A stretch of DNA of 57,914 bases from a virus. The position numbers were made by a program, and so were the translations under genes. The stretch lies in IMG/VR virus record IMGVR_UViG_3300010160_004367, positions 1 to 57,914 of that record. One strand, given 5' to 3'. This document shows positions 1-8,024 of this stretch, piece after piece. The notes under the pieces were generated by a model. The model saw nothing but the letters and a program-made list of their open reading frames with translations. It had not been told where the DNA came from and searched no databases. The first letter of the stretch is position 1; every line of letters begins with the position of its first letter.

Positions 1-575
1 TGTTCAAAGTTCACGTAAAAAGTTGCCTCTTCTACCACAGTGTTGGGGGACACTGTGACAGCGTATTGTATAAAATTGCTGATATCTGTTAAATCAATAC
101 CGTTTCCAGTCCAGTTGGGTCTGCTACGGCTTAGTTCTGTATCCAATCGATCAGGTGTGATCAAAGTAGTTTTAAATTTCACTTGATTTTGCTTGAATGA
201 TTGTGTGCCCTGCCTGCTGGCATGACTCAGTGCAGCCTTGGCCACACGATATGTTTCAAATCTGGGTTCAGGTGCTACAATGTGTTGCTCACCCACCGAA
301 CCAATGTTGAAAATCCACCCTGACTTGCCGGCTTTTTTCCATGCATCATACACAGCAAAATATATCTGTGCTTGCCCAAAGTCAGCCCACAACTCCTGTG
401 GAGGCCCGTCAAATGCATTGTTTACAAACACATCGTATTCTAAACTCAGTGTAGCAATTTCATTGGTGTTGAGATTGATGTCAAATCCATTGCTACGACT
501 AGCACTATCAGCGCCAAACTCATCTACTAGATGTTTGCCCAGTCCTCTATTACCACCTGTTACTAACATTTTCAT
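1..575 (-). CDS. Short-chain dehydrogenase/reductase (SDR), 3' part outside window
   Basis: The reading frame starts at 575 and stays open to the window edge, giving the first 191 residues. Classical SDR marks are visible: the dinucleotide-binding glycine motif TGGNRGLG at residues 6-13, the NNA motif (VNNAFDG) near residue 51, a serine in NIGSVG near residue 91, and the catalytic pair YRVAK near residue 110. SDRs are NAD(P)H-dependent oxidoreductases of sugars, sterols or acyl groups; the substrate cannot be told here. The start is supported by AAGGAGG at 585-591, nine bases before the ATG, and by an ATGA overlap with the radical-SAM gene upstream. It is the last gene seen of the minus-strand operon, next to a radical-SAM gene, so a role in the same sugar or metabolite modification is possible (inference). 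The family call is firm; the specificity is open. Confidence 0.85.
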   Translation of the reverse strand, partial: MKMLVTGGNRGLGKHLVDEFGADSASRSNGFDINLNTNEIATLSLEYDVFVNNAFDGPPQELWADFGQAQIYFAVYDAWKKAGKSGWIFNIGSVGEQHIVAPEPRFETYRVAKAALSHASRQGTQSFKQNQVKFKTTLITPDRLDTELSRSRPNWTGNGIDLTDISNFIQYAVTVSPNTVVEEATFYVNFE

Positions 576-1678
576 CTTGTGGATCCTCCTTGATCCCATA
601 CTTTTGTAAACTTCTGACCACAAGTCATTGCACATTCAAACAGTCTATCACCGTTGTTGAATGATGCCTCTAGATCCTGCCAAAACTCATTGGCAAATAT
701 TTCTGGCAGCGTTCGGTGCTGTATGTTCAAATTGTCCAGCCCATAGCGTTGTAAAAATTCTCGCACTTGATTTTTTCCGTTGATCATGCTCAATGGATTT
801 GCCCCAGGCATACTGCCGTCTCTAAATCTTGCATCATACAAATTGTGATTGAAAAAGTTGCAGGGCAACACAACACCTTCAGCATTGATCGCTACTTTGT
901 GACCTATTAATGCATCGCATGTTATAGGCGTAGTGTCAAAATATTCTTTGATATTGATGTATTGTTTCTTCAGTTCAGGCAACGATTGCATACTGCGATT
1001 TTGATAACTTTCATCAATGGGCGGCTGTAATGTGTATTCAGCACCGGCCACTGGCCAAGAATCCATTTCAGTCATAGTAGCATGATTTAAAAATCTACCA
1101 GTCTTGCGTATCAACACATTGTGGAAGCCCATGTCTTGTCCTAACTGTTTGACCAAATCAACTTGATGTTCATTGTGACGAAACACAATAAAATTCCATT
1201 GTGCCCGACCTCCAGCCTTTATAAAAGCCTGTGCATTGCCAATGGCCTTGCTGTATTTTACATTCTTTCTGTATAAATGTAAAGTGTCTTCCAGTCCATC
1301 TATGCCAAAATCAATCTGCCCATGGCCATTTATAATACCAGCCATTTCTGTCCAGTAGTCAGGATCATGTGCTCCGCCATTGGTGTGTATATACAACCAC
1401 AGTGTGGGACTTTTATGTCTAAAGTCACGCAAGATTTCCAAAAAGTCTGGATGCATTATGGGATCGCCATAACTGCCACAGAAAAACACTTGACGCAGTC
1501 GTTGGCATAATTCTGTGTCAAACGCTTGGTCAATTGCGGCACGTGGCAAGTGCATCAACGGCATGTAAGGATTGATGCCTGCACCATTCAAGTTTCTAGG
1601 ACATTGTGGGCAGGCAGCATTGCAATAAGATGTAATTTCAATCTGATACTCGGAAACATTGTGATAATTAAATGTCAT
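572..1678 (-). CDS. Radical SAM protein with C-terminal SPASM-like cysteines
   Basis: A 368-residue protein with the radical-SAM [4Fe-4S] triad C19-x3-C23-x2-C26 (CNAACPQC), followed by CGSYGDPIMHPDF at 67-79 in the place of the usual GGE motif. Later cysteines at about 254, 273, 349 and 353 look like a C-terminal SPASM/twitch auxiliary cluster. It therefore has the conventional domain order, unlike the other nine radical-SAM proteins of this window, which carry the auxiliary cysteines first. SPASM enzymes often modify peptides or carbohydrates; the substrate is unknown. An in-frame ATG at 1720 lies inside the upstream gene. The ATG at 1678 is preferred because it makes an ATGA overlap with that gene's stop and places the Cys motif 19 residues from the start, as usual for the family. 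Confidence 0.85.
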   Translation of the reverse strand: MTFNYHNVSEYQIEITSYCNAACPQCPRNLNGAGINPYMPLMHLPRAAIDQAFDTELCQRLRQVFFCGSYGDPIMHPDFLEILRDFRHKSPTLWLYIHTNGGAHDPDYWTEMAGIINGHGQIDFGIDGLEDTLHLYRKNVKYSKAIGNAQAFIKAGGRAQWNFIVFRHNEHQVDLVKQLGQDMGFHNVLIRKTGRFLNHATMTEMDSWPVAGAEYTLQPPIDESYQNRSMQSLPELKKQYINIKEYFDTTPITCDALIGHKVAINAEGVVLPCNFFNHNLYDARFRDGSMPGANPLSMINGKNQVREFLQRYGLDNLNIQHRTLPEIFANEFWQDLEASFNNGDRLFECAMTCGQKFTKVWDQGGSTR

Positions 1679-2436
1679 GTGAGTATTTTGAATTTTTGTC
1701 CAGACAATGCCAACAAGCAATAACGTTCTTCTATTGTTAACTCGCTGTTGTTGTAATCAAAGTTTTGGAGATTGACCTGGTCCAGGTATGTGGCAATAGG
1801 CATGAACCTTTGATTTTCTTCAAGCCACTGCTCATAATAAGTTTGACAGTCTGCAGATATTTTTAAATTTACCCTGCTCAGTGCTGCGGCAAAATCTTCC
1901 CAGCCACCAAGTATGTTTTTCAATGCAAGTTGATCAGAGCTGTAGTTTCTTGGTTGCAGCAAATTTTGTGCATAGTTAAAACAGTCAAATTTATACAGTA
2001 TTTCTGGATCGGATATTTTTGATGCCAACACATGATAGTTAGGCAATAAATTTTTAGCTCTTGAATTTTTGTGCAATCCTGCTTGAACCACAAATGGCAT
2101 TTGTTCTGCTTTTACAGTGATATCAACCACTGGATACGAAAAATCAAAATAACAATGAGTCTTCAGCAGCCATTGCGCATGCACATTGTCAGATTCCAAC
2201 TGCCGAAGCTGTTCAAACAGTGCAGTTTGATCAACATCAAATGCATGCATCAATGACATTTCTGCAACTTGATTGTATTTGAAAGACTTACAATATTGAT
2301 AATCAATTTGACTTTGTCCGTCGTTAAGTGCGATGTATTTGTTTTGACTTTGTAAACTGGGATCTGAGTCCAACAGCAGTTTCAGCACAGTATCGCCGGC
2401 CATACCCGAAGTCCAACGCAATAATTTTATTGACAT
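1675..2436 (-). CDS. Unknown protein, weakly sulfotransferase-like
   Basis: A 253-residue protein not recognised with confidence. Its N-terminus (RWTSGMAGDTVLKLLLDS, residues 7-24) has the look of the phosphate-binding start of sulfotransferases or P-loop-like folds: a beta strand, a Gly/Ser-rich loop and then a helix. The rest includes WLLKTHCYFDF, which recalls the conserved K-T-H strand of sulfotransferases. No signal peptide or membrane segment is seen. It overlaps the gene before it by 10 bases and the radical-SAM gene after it by 4, so translation is probably coupled. Alternatives are a nucleotide-binding or glycan-modifying enzyme of another family; a structure prediction would decide. 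Confidence 0.7.
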   Translation of the reverse strand: MSIKLLRWTSGMAGDTVLKLLLDSDPSLQSQNKYIALNDGQSQIDYQYCKSFKYNQVAEMSLMHAFDVDQTALFEQLRQLESDNVHAQWLLKTHCYFDFSYPVVDITVKAEQMPFVVQAGLHKNSRAKNLLPNYHVLASKISDPEILYKFDCFNYAQNLLQPRNYSSDQLALKNILGGWEDFAAALSRVNLKISADCQTYYEQWLEENQRFMPIATYLDQVNLQNFDYNNSELTIEERYCLLALSGQKFKILT

Positions 2437-2942
2437 ACAACCACTGTGTCATCCACTATGACACCTCCTAACAAGTTGGCTATATCAACAGAAGAATACT
2501 TGAGTCGATGAAATTCAAATCTAGACAATGGCAAAGTCACAATGACTTTTTTGGCAAAAGTTTTGTATTTTTTGATGTCTGCAGCAATTTCTTGCCAGGA
2601 CCGATACTTTATAAAAAATGCTGTGTGTAAAATCAACAAGTTTGTAGGTGCAAGTTTTTGTATCACATAGTCCAGGATATCAGGCTGTGAAGTAGAAGCA
2701 AAAATTGTATTTGGCTTCCACTCAATGTCACAGTGAGAAAACATCTTTGGTTCAATGTATGTGGCAGAAAAATTCAGCCTTGGACCACCGCTAAACAACA
2801 CTGTTGTAGAGCCAGGATCCATGTGATCTGACACATAGCTCAAAACAGTAATTGGCATAGCATACAAGTTGATCTCGTATTGTTCTTTGGCATGCACAGG
2901 ATCAGAACTAATTTCACTGTGAATTTTTGTGAGTATTTTCAT
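2427..2942 (-). CDS. Unknown protein, alpha/beta fold
   Basis: A 171-residue protein with no family that I recognise. It has alternating hydrophobic strands (TTVLFSGG, NLLILHTAFF, KKVIVTLPLSRF) and charged helices, consistent with a small Rossmann-like or methyltransferase-like domain, but no SAM-binding glycine motif can be pointed out. There is no signal peptide or membrane span. It overlaps the upstream gene by 29 bases and the downstream gene by 10, so it is part of the gp46-linked minus-strand operon and probably translated by coupling. Confidence 0.65.
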   Translation of the reverse strand: MKILTKIHSEISSDPVHAKEQYEINLYAMPITVLSYVSDHMDPGSTTVLFSGGPRLNFSATYIEPKMFSHCDIEWKPNTIFASTSQPDILDYVIQKLAPTNLLILHTAFFIKYRSWQEIAADIKKYKTFAKKVIVTLPLSRFEFHRLKYSSVDIANLLGGVIVDDTVVVCQ

Positions 2943-3441
2943 TGATAAAATAAAATCGAGTCAGAGGATGTATCCAATTGAATCGTTGTCCGCCATCAAC
3001 AATGCCGCTGTGATAACGAATCACAGGATAACGCATGTGCGAAACTACAAAATCATATATGGCAGCATCGTAGTTGGGATTCACTGGATCTAGTGCGCAT
3101 GGATCTAATAAAAATTTATTTAATGCCAAATACAAGATGCCACCAGGTTCCAACCGGTCTAGTTCCTGATTACAAACTTCAACCACATGATCCAGTTTGA
3201 ATGGCGATTTCATCAAGTAGATGCACATCTCTCCTTGGTCACTTTTCCGACCAACAACTAATTCCACATGTTTTGAATCGCCAACATATCGTATTTTTTG
3301 AATATTGTGATATTCAACAAAGTTCAGCAGTTCTTGGTCTTGTAAAACTATGTCTCCGCCATACCACTTCAACTGTTGTTTGCGCAGTTTGTGCCAGTTC
3401 AACTGATCTTGTAAACTAGAATTATTATCCAATTTCAACAT
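2914..3441 (-). CDS. Unknown protein, possibly methyltransferase-like
   Basis: A 175-residue protein. The stretch ELDRLEPGGILYLALNKFLL near residues 92-111 resembles the strand-turn-strand found around motif VI of class I SAM-dependent methyltransferases (a xLxPGGxLxL pattern), but the N-terminal SAM-binding GxGxG loop is not evident, so the assignment is weak. The start overlaps the end of gp46 by 17 bases, reading the same DNA in a different frame (gp46 ends DVEIG, this protein starts MLKLDNN). Together with the next two genes it forms a block of three unknown genes between gp46 and a radical-SAM gene. Confidence 0.65.
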   Translation of the reverse strand: MLKLDNNSSLQDQLNWHKLRKQQLKWYGGDIVLQDQELLNFVEYHNIQKIRYVGDSKHVELVVGRKSDQGEMCIYLMKSPFKLDHVVEVCNQELDRLEPGGILYLALNKFLLDPCALDPVNPNYDAAIYDFVVSHMRYPVIRYHSGIVDGGQRFNWIHPLTRFYFINENTHKNSQ

Positions 3442-5506
3442 CCGTACTGTAACTAGTAAAGCCGTTTTCTTTCACAACTTTGAGAATATTTTCTACACGC
3501 CCTGCCAGTTCATCCCTGTGCGATACAAGCCAGATGCTCTTGTGTCGTTCACGGGTCATCTTCTTCAACAAGGCCAAACTAGCTTCAACACCCTGTGTGT
3601 CCAAGCCGGAGTCAATCATTTCGTCAATGAACAAGATGTTGATGGGGTGATACAAACTTTCCCACACATCACGGAATGCCCATGACATGCTCAAGATCAA
3701 TCTATTGCGTTCACCACGACTCAAATTATCAAAGTCCAGTTCACGCCCTAGTTCTTCAATGCTCACACTCAAGTCGTTTTGAAACTTCACAGTGTGTGGC
3801 AGTCCAATACGATCCAAGTAGTGAGTAAGGCGTGCGTTCAAATAACTCAAGTTTTGATCAATGATCTTCTTGCGAACAAAACTGTCCTTGCTGGTTAAAA
3901 GTTTTAACAAGAACTCTTGATGATCTTGCACTTTGGTCAGTTCGTTAATCTTATTGTAGTCAACCACTTGCAAGGCTTGTTGTTGCATGTCTTCGATCTG
4001 TTCGCTGTAAGGATCAGTTTCAGCATGCTTGTTGGTAATCTGTTGTAGCAAGTTGTTGACTTGTGTAGAGTGCTTGATGGCCTGTGCTTCTGTATCGTAG
4101 TGCGTGACAGGCTGTGTGCCCAGTTCCACATTCACATGCCCTACAAGTTGTTCGACATAAGGGTCAGTCTCGGCCTGTTTGGCCGAGATCTTTTGCTGTA
4201 TGTTTTCAAGTTCACTGCTGTGACGAATGGCTTCTGCTTCAGTCTGGTAATGTGTTGTAGGCTTGGCACCTAGCTCACCCAAAGCCTTAAGTGCATCTGT
4301 ATTTTCCAACCACTGGCCATTTGTGGCCAAGGCTTGTAGCGCAGATTCTTGTAAACTCTTGCGTTTGGATTCCAGCACTTGCTCGTGCTTGGTATCGTGC
4401 ATTTCCTGTCCACAGGCATAGCACTTGTGATCTTCTAACTGTGCAATTTCTGCTTTTAGTTTTTCAATGATCTTTTGTTCTTTGACTTCATCTGTGACAC
4501 AGCGAGCAATGAGTTTTTCAAGGTCAGCAATATCTTTGGCTCGTTGATTGTATGCAGCCAAGTCTTGATGTGCTTGAAGTTCAGCAGCAATATCAATGTG
4601 ACTGAGTTGATTGTAACTGGCTTGCAATGCGTCAATGTCTTTGGTTTGTGTTTGTTGCCATGCTGTTTGGTACGCCAACAATCGACCGTGTGCATCTGCT
4701 GCCTTCTTGCGTTCAGTCCACAAGGCCAGTTCTTTGTGTGCCAACAACTCTGCTTCAATGTTGACTTTGGCCAGCTCATCGTACTGGCCCACAAGATATG
4801 CAAGGTCACTGTCGTATTTCTTTTGCCACAGACCTTGACGTCTGCGTAGACTTTCAATTTGTTCTTCAATGCGTTTGTTGGCTTCTTGCACAGCACGAAC
4901 TCTAAACTCTTCAGCTGTGATTGAATCTTTGGTGGCTTTGTTTAGTTCTTTGATGCGTTCAGTACGTTCACTCAACACAGTGATGCCCAACAACTGCTCA
5001 ATTATGGTGCGCTGTTCATTGGCCTTCAAGCTCAAAAACGGTTCTGTATATGTGTTCAGTGCCAGGATGTGCTTGAACATGTCATGGCTCATACCAAACA
5101 CACGCTCAATAGCATCCTGTGTTTCACGACTGTCGCCCTGTGCATCATCCGTGGCAGTTTGTTCTTCGCTGTCCACATAAAAGCGCAACACATTGGGTTT
5201 GCGCCCACGTTCAATCTTGTATGTTTTACCATTGACAGAAAAGTCAAGACTTACCAACATGCCTTTGCCATTGGTTTTGTTTACTAGATTGTCCTTGCGA
5301 ATATTGCTGAGTGCTTGCCCATACATGGCATAACTCAAGGCATTGATAATTGTGGTCTTGCCTGTGCCGTTGCGGCTTCCGTCACCGCCCAAGTCTAAGT
5401 TCTCGCCTAATACTAAAGTAAGGTCTTGACGATCAAAGTCAATACCTTGTGTGGCGTTGCCCACACTCATAAAATTCCGAACAGTAAGGTTTTTTATTTG
5501 AATCAT
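3425..5506 (-). CDS. 46: Recombination endonuclease subunit gp46 (Rad50/SMC-like ATPase)
   Basis: A 693-residue ABC ATPase of the Rad50/SbcC type, partner of gp47 in the phage end-resection nuclease used in recombination-dependent replication and host DNA degradation. Visible motifs: P-loop SRNGTGKTT at 44-52, zinc-hook CYAC at 362-365 in the middle of a long coiled coil, ABC signature LSRGER at 595-600, Walker B ILFIDE at 624-629, D-loop SGLD and switch SHRDE at 662-666. T4 gp46 is about 560 residues; the extra length is in the coiled coil, where each arm holds a tandem duplication (242-263 with 298-319, and 412-454 with 462-504). The start makes an ATGA overlap with the radical-SAM gene that separates it from gp47. 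Confidence 0.96.
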   Translation of the reverse strand: MIQIKNLTVRNFMSVGNATQGIDFDRQDLTLVLGENLDLGGDGSRNGTGKTTIINALSYAMYGQALSNIRKDNLVNKTNGKGMLVSLDFSVNGKTYKIERGRKPNVLRFYVDSEEQTATDDAQGDSRETQDAIERVFGMSHDMFKHILALNTYTEPFLSLKANEQRTIIEQLLGITVLSERTERIKELNKATKDSITAEEFRVRAVQEANKRIEEQIESLRRRQGLWQKKYDSDLAYLVGQYDELAKVNIEAELLAHKELALWTERKKAADAHGRLLAYQTAWQQTQTKDIDALQASYNQLSHIDIAAELQAHQDLAAYNQRAKDIADLEKLIARCVTDEVKEQKIIEKLKAEIAQLEDHKCYACGQEMHDTKHEQVLESKRKSLQESALQALATNGQWLENTDALKALGELGAKPTTHYQTEAEAIRHSSELENIQQKISAKQAETDPYVEQLVGHVNVELGTQPVTHYDTEAQAIKHSTQVNNLLQQITNKHAETDPYSEQIEDMQQQALQVVDYNKINELTKVQDHQEFLLKLLTSKDSFVRKKIIDQNLSYLNARLTHYLDRIGLPHTVKFQNDLSVSIEELGRELDFDNLSRGERNRLILSMSWAFRDVWESLYHPINILFIDEMIDSGLDTQGVEASLALLKKMTRERHKSIWLVSHRDELAGRVENILKVVKENGFTSYSTDVEIG

Positions 5507-6999
5507 ATATCTTTATTATACACGTATCCCATGGCTTTTGCAATCTCAAAATGAGATTCAGTAAAATTTTGATTTCTCAAAGTATCAAAGTGCTTGCACA
5601 GTTTTAAGAACTCTTGCCCATCTGAATCAGGAGTAGATGCGATGTAGCTTAGGATATGTTTCATTTCGGGCCAAGCATGATATTGAAACTTTTCAGAAAT
5701 CAATTTTTTAGCATTACCGGTAAGATGTTTAAGATCAAATCCCGACGGGTCGGTCACATATTGTATGTTGATCTCAACTCTCAGATCACTGGCCCATTGC
5801 AGTAACTCGTCCAAGTAAAAAATGTTCATTATGCTGATTGCAGGCATGATAGCAATGCTGACATTGGGCAAGTTGAGATCAATTAATCTTTTGATGTTAG
5901 ATTCAACTTGCAACCAACTACCACCACGCTCAAGTTCAAATCTATGGCCGATGTTGTCGATGCTGAATTGTATGTCCACATGCTTGAATTTTTTCCAATA
6001 CTCAATTAAACTTTCGGGATATACAGAACCGTTGCTGTTGTAATGTAATCTCATTTGTGGAGCATGGCCTTGCTCCACCGCTTGATTGACCACGTGCAAC
6101 AGGGGCTTGATCAAAAATGGCTCGCCACCATACATGTCTATGTTGATTAAATTTGGCAGCAACTCTACAATCTCATTGATTGTGTCAGGCGCAGATTCTG
6201 CCCAGTTAAAACTGTTTATAGAAATATTTTTGTTTAATTTTGCTTCTTGAGCATACAAAGAACTTGACACAGGATTACAAATACGACATTTAAAATTACA
6301 GGTGTTTCCTGGTTTGATATCTATACTTTGTATTCTGGGATGATCCAAGTCAGCTGTTAATAATTCTTTTTTCAACATACGCATATGATACTGCCGGTTG
6401 CTGATCAATCCATTTTTTTCGTTTTCCCAGCACTTGCTACATCCACTGGGCTTGTTACCACTCAACAAGTCTTGTCGCAGAGTTTGAAATTTGGTGTTGT
6501 TAAAAGCATGATTCAGCGAATTGTGTCTGACATGGTCAACACTGTCAACATACACACAGCAAGGTCGTACTTCCCCAGAAGACGAAACTTCAACATGTCT
6601 CCAAGGCATAGGGCATAACGTGTCTGAGACTGTAAAATTATCTTGCAAACTTTCAGTATCTTCGAACACTATCTGCAATGTTTGAAATGGGTCTGTTGCA
6701 TTTAATTGGGCAATAGCAGTTGCTTGTTGGGCAATGTCATGCGGACTGCAAATCAAAACAAAAAAGTTTGATATATCAATCAAATTAGTAGCCTGATACA
6801 AATGATGCAACAGCGAATCTGGAATACTCTTTGCAGTATAAAAAATTAATCGATCGTTGTGAGCAAATGTTTCCTGATAGAAAGAATCAAAATGCCTATA
6901 CACATCAGTTGGAGAAGTGGTTAACTTGGCTAAATCAACAAAACACTTTGAATCATATAGAGTCAGCAGAGTATTTTCTAGTTGATTTATTGATATCAT
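5503..6999 (-). CDS. Radical SAM protein with N-terminal twitch domain
   Basis: A 498-residue protein. Residues 1-120 are a unique N-terminal region without cysteine motifs. An auxiliary-cluster segment follows: C129 in LCPMPW, C147-C148 in VRPCC, and C187-x2-C190 followed by W. The radical-SAM triad is C234-x3-C238-x2-C241 (CNFKCRIC) and GGEP is at 291-294. This N-terminal twitch/SPASM-like order is the same as in the eight plus-strand paralogs, closest in type to those at 48262, 52123, 53403 and 55998 (CxxPW...CC subtype). It sits between gp47 and gp46 with 4-base ATGA overlaps on both sides, so it is transcribed and probably translated with the replication nuclease. Substrate unknown. Confidence 0.88.
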   Translation of the reverse strand: MISINQLENTLLTLYDSKCFVDLAKLTTSPTDVYRHFDSFYQETFAHNDRLIFYTAKSIPDSLLHHLYQATNLIDISNFFVLICSPHDIAQQATAIAQLNATDPFQTLQIVFEDTESLQDNFTVSDTLCPMPWRHVEVSSSGEVRPCCVYVDSVDHVRHNSLNHAFNNTKFQTLRQDLLSGNKPSGCSKCWENEKNGLISNRQYHMRMLKKELLTADLDHPRIQSIDIKPGNTCNFKCRICNPVSSSLYAQEAKLNKNISINSFNWAESAPDTINEIVELLPNLINIDMYGGEPFLIKPLLHVVNQAVEQGHAPQMRLHYNSNGSVYPESLIEYWKKFKHVDIQFSIDNIGHRFELERGGSWLQVESNIKRLIDLNLPNVSIAIMPAISIMNIFYLDELLQWASDLRVEINIQYVTDPSGFDLKHLTGNAKKLISEKFQYHAWPEMKHILSYIASTPDSDGQEFLKLCKHFDTLRNQNFTESHFEIAKAMGYVYNKDI

Positions 7000-8012
7000 A
7001 AGTTTTGATATATTTGCAACAGCAATCGGTTATCGTAGAATTCTGACTCGATATTTGTGAGTTGATCAGTAACAATCTGATCCACTGACTCAAACTTGAC
7101 ATCACCGGGTGCTAGATCCACATCCACACCGGCAGTCTTGTTGGGTATCAGGGCCATTTCTCTCAAGCTGTAGTCACGGATAAACGTTTCTTTGATGAAG
7201 TTGGCTTCTTCGTATGAAATTTCAATATCCAAATTTACACGAACATGCATTTTAGGAGATAACAAATTGGCTGCGTTGTCGATGAGATTGGCTAGGCCAT
7301 ATACTCTGTATCTGGGTTGGTTGGGCCAAGCATGGTATTCAGGTTCTTTGCCCCATTCAAGTATCATCATGCCGCGTTCATCATCTCCTGCGTCGGCATA
7401 GTTGTGCGGAAAGCAGTTGCCAATGTAAGTGATGTTGTTGGCAGTTTGTCGCTTGTGAAAGTGCCCGGTGAACACATGATCAAAGCCACCAAAATCTCCA
7501 CGCTGTATGGTGCCGTGATCCGGCATCTGCACCATGGCATTCATGTAGTAGCCGGGCAGTTCAAAGTGCCCAAACATGTATCGGCCTTTTAACTTGGGAA
7601 TACGTTTGTGGTCATCACCGCATAGCCAAGGAGCAATAACAACGTCACCACTGCTGAACCAATCATTGCAAATTTCAACTTTTGGCAAATGTTTGGCCCA
7701 CTCCACACTTTGAATGTCGCGCTTGTCTCGATAATAAAGATCGTGATTGCCAGGAATAAAATATACCTGATCAAAATTGTCATTCATGTGCTCCAGGGCT
7801 CGGAGACTGTAACTCAGGGTAACAATGTTCAAACTAGCCCTGTTGTTGTGCCAATCACCAAGGAACAGGCAAGTTTCACAACCTTGTTCCCGGGCCTTGG
7901 CAGTGGCCCATTTTACAAAATCCAAACAGTCATCGTTGTGCAGTTGACTGTTGGATTTGAGTCCAAAATGTATGTCTGTGAAGACCGCAGCCTTCTTGAA
8001 TAGATTAGTCAT
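6996..8012 (-). CDS. 47: Recombination endonuclease subunit gp47 (Mre11/SbcD-like)
   Basis: A 338-residue calcineurin-like metallophosphoesterase, the nuclease subunit that pairs with gp46; T4 gp47 is about 339 residues. The metal-binding motifs appear in order: D13-x-H15 (FTDIHFG), GDWH at 52-55, GNHD at 88-91, GHFELPGY at 148-155 and GHFH at 183-186. It begins 12 bases after the gp55 stop and ends in an ATGA overlap with a radical-SAM gene, which separates it from gp46. It is expected to act with gp46 at DNA ends and replication forks. A hydrophobic +1-frame ORF lies inside it at 7589-7783 (see findings). Confidence 0.95.
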   Translation of the reverse strand: MTNLFKKAAVFTDIHFGLKSNSQLHNDDCLDFVKWATAKAREQGCETCLFLGDWHNNRASLNIVTLSYSLRALEHMNDNFDQVYFIPGNHDLYYRDKRDIQSVEWAKHLPKVEICNDWFSSGDVVIAPWLCGDDHKRIPKLKGRYMFGHFELPGYYMNAMVQMPDHGTIQRGDFGGFDHVFTGHFHKRQTANNITYIGNCFPHNYADAGDDERGMMILEWGKEPEYHAWPNQPRYRVYGLANLIDNAANLLSPKMHVRVNLDIEISYEEANFIKETFIRDYSLREMALIPNKTAGVDVDLAPGDVKFESVDQIVTDQLTNIESEFYDNRLLLQIYQNL

Positions 8013-8024
8013 CTATCTAGTATA

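Noticed and set aside
238-609. 123-codon plus-strand frame at the left edge
   Set aside because: It is antisense to the SDR gene, which has full family motifs and a strong ribosome site.
1679-1720. Longer start for the radical-SAM gene
   Set aside because: The extra 14 codons lie inside the upstream gene; the internal ATG gives the ATGA overlap and usual N-terminal length.
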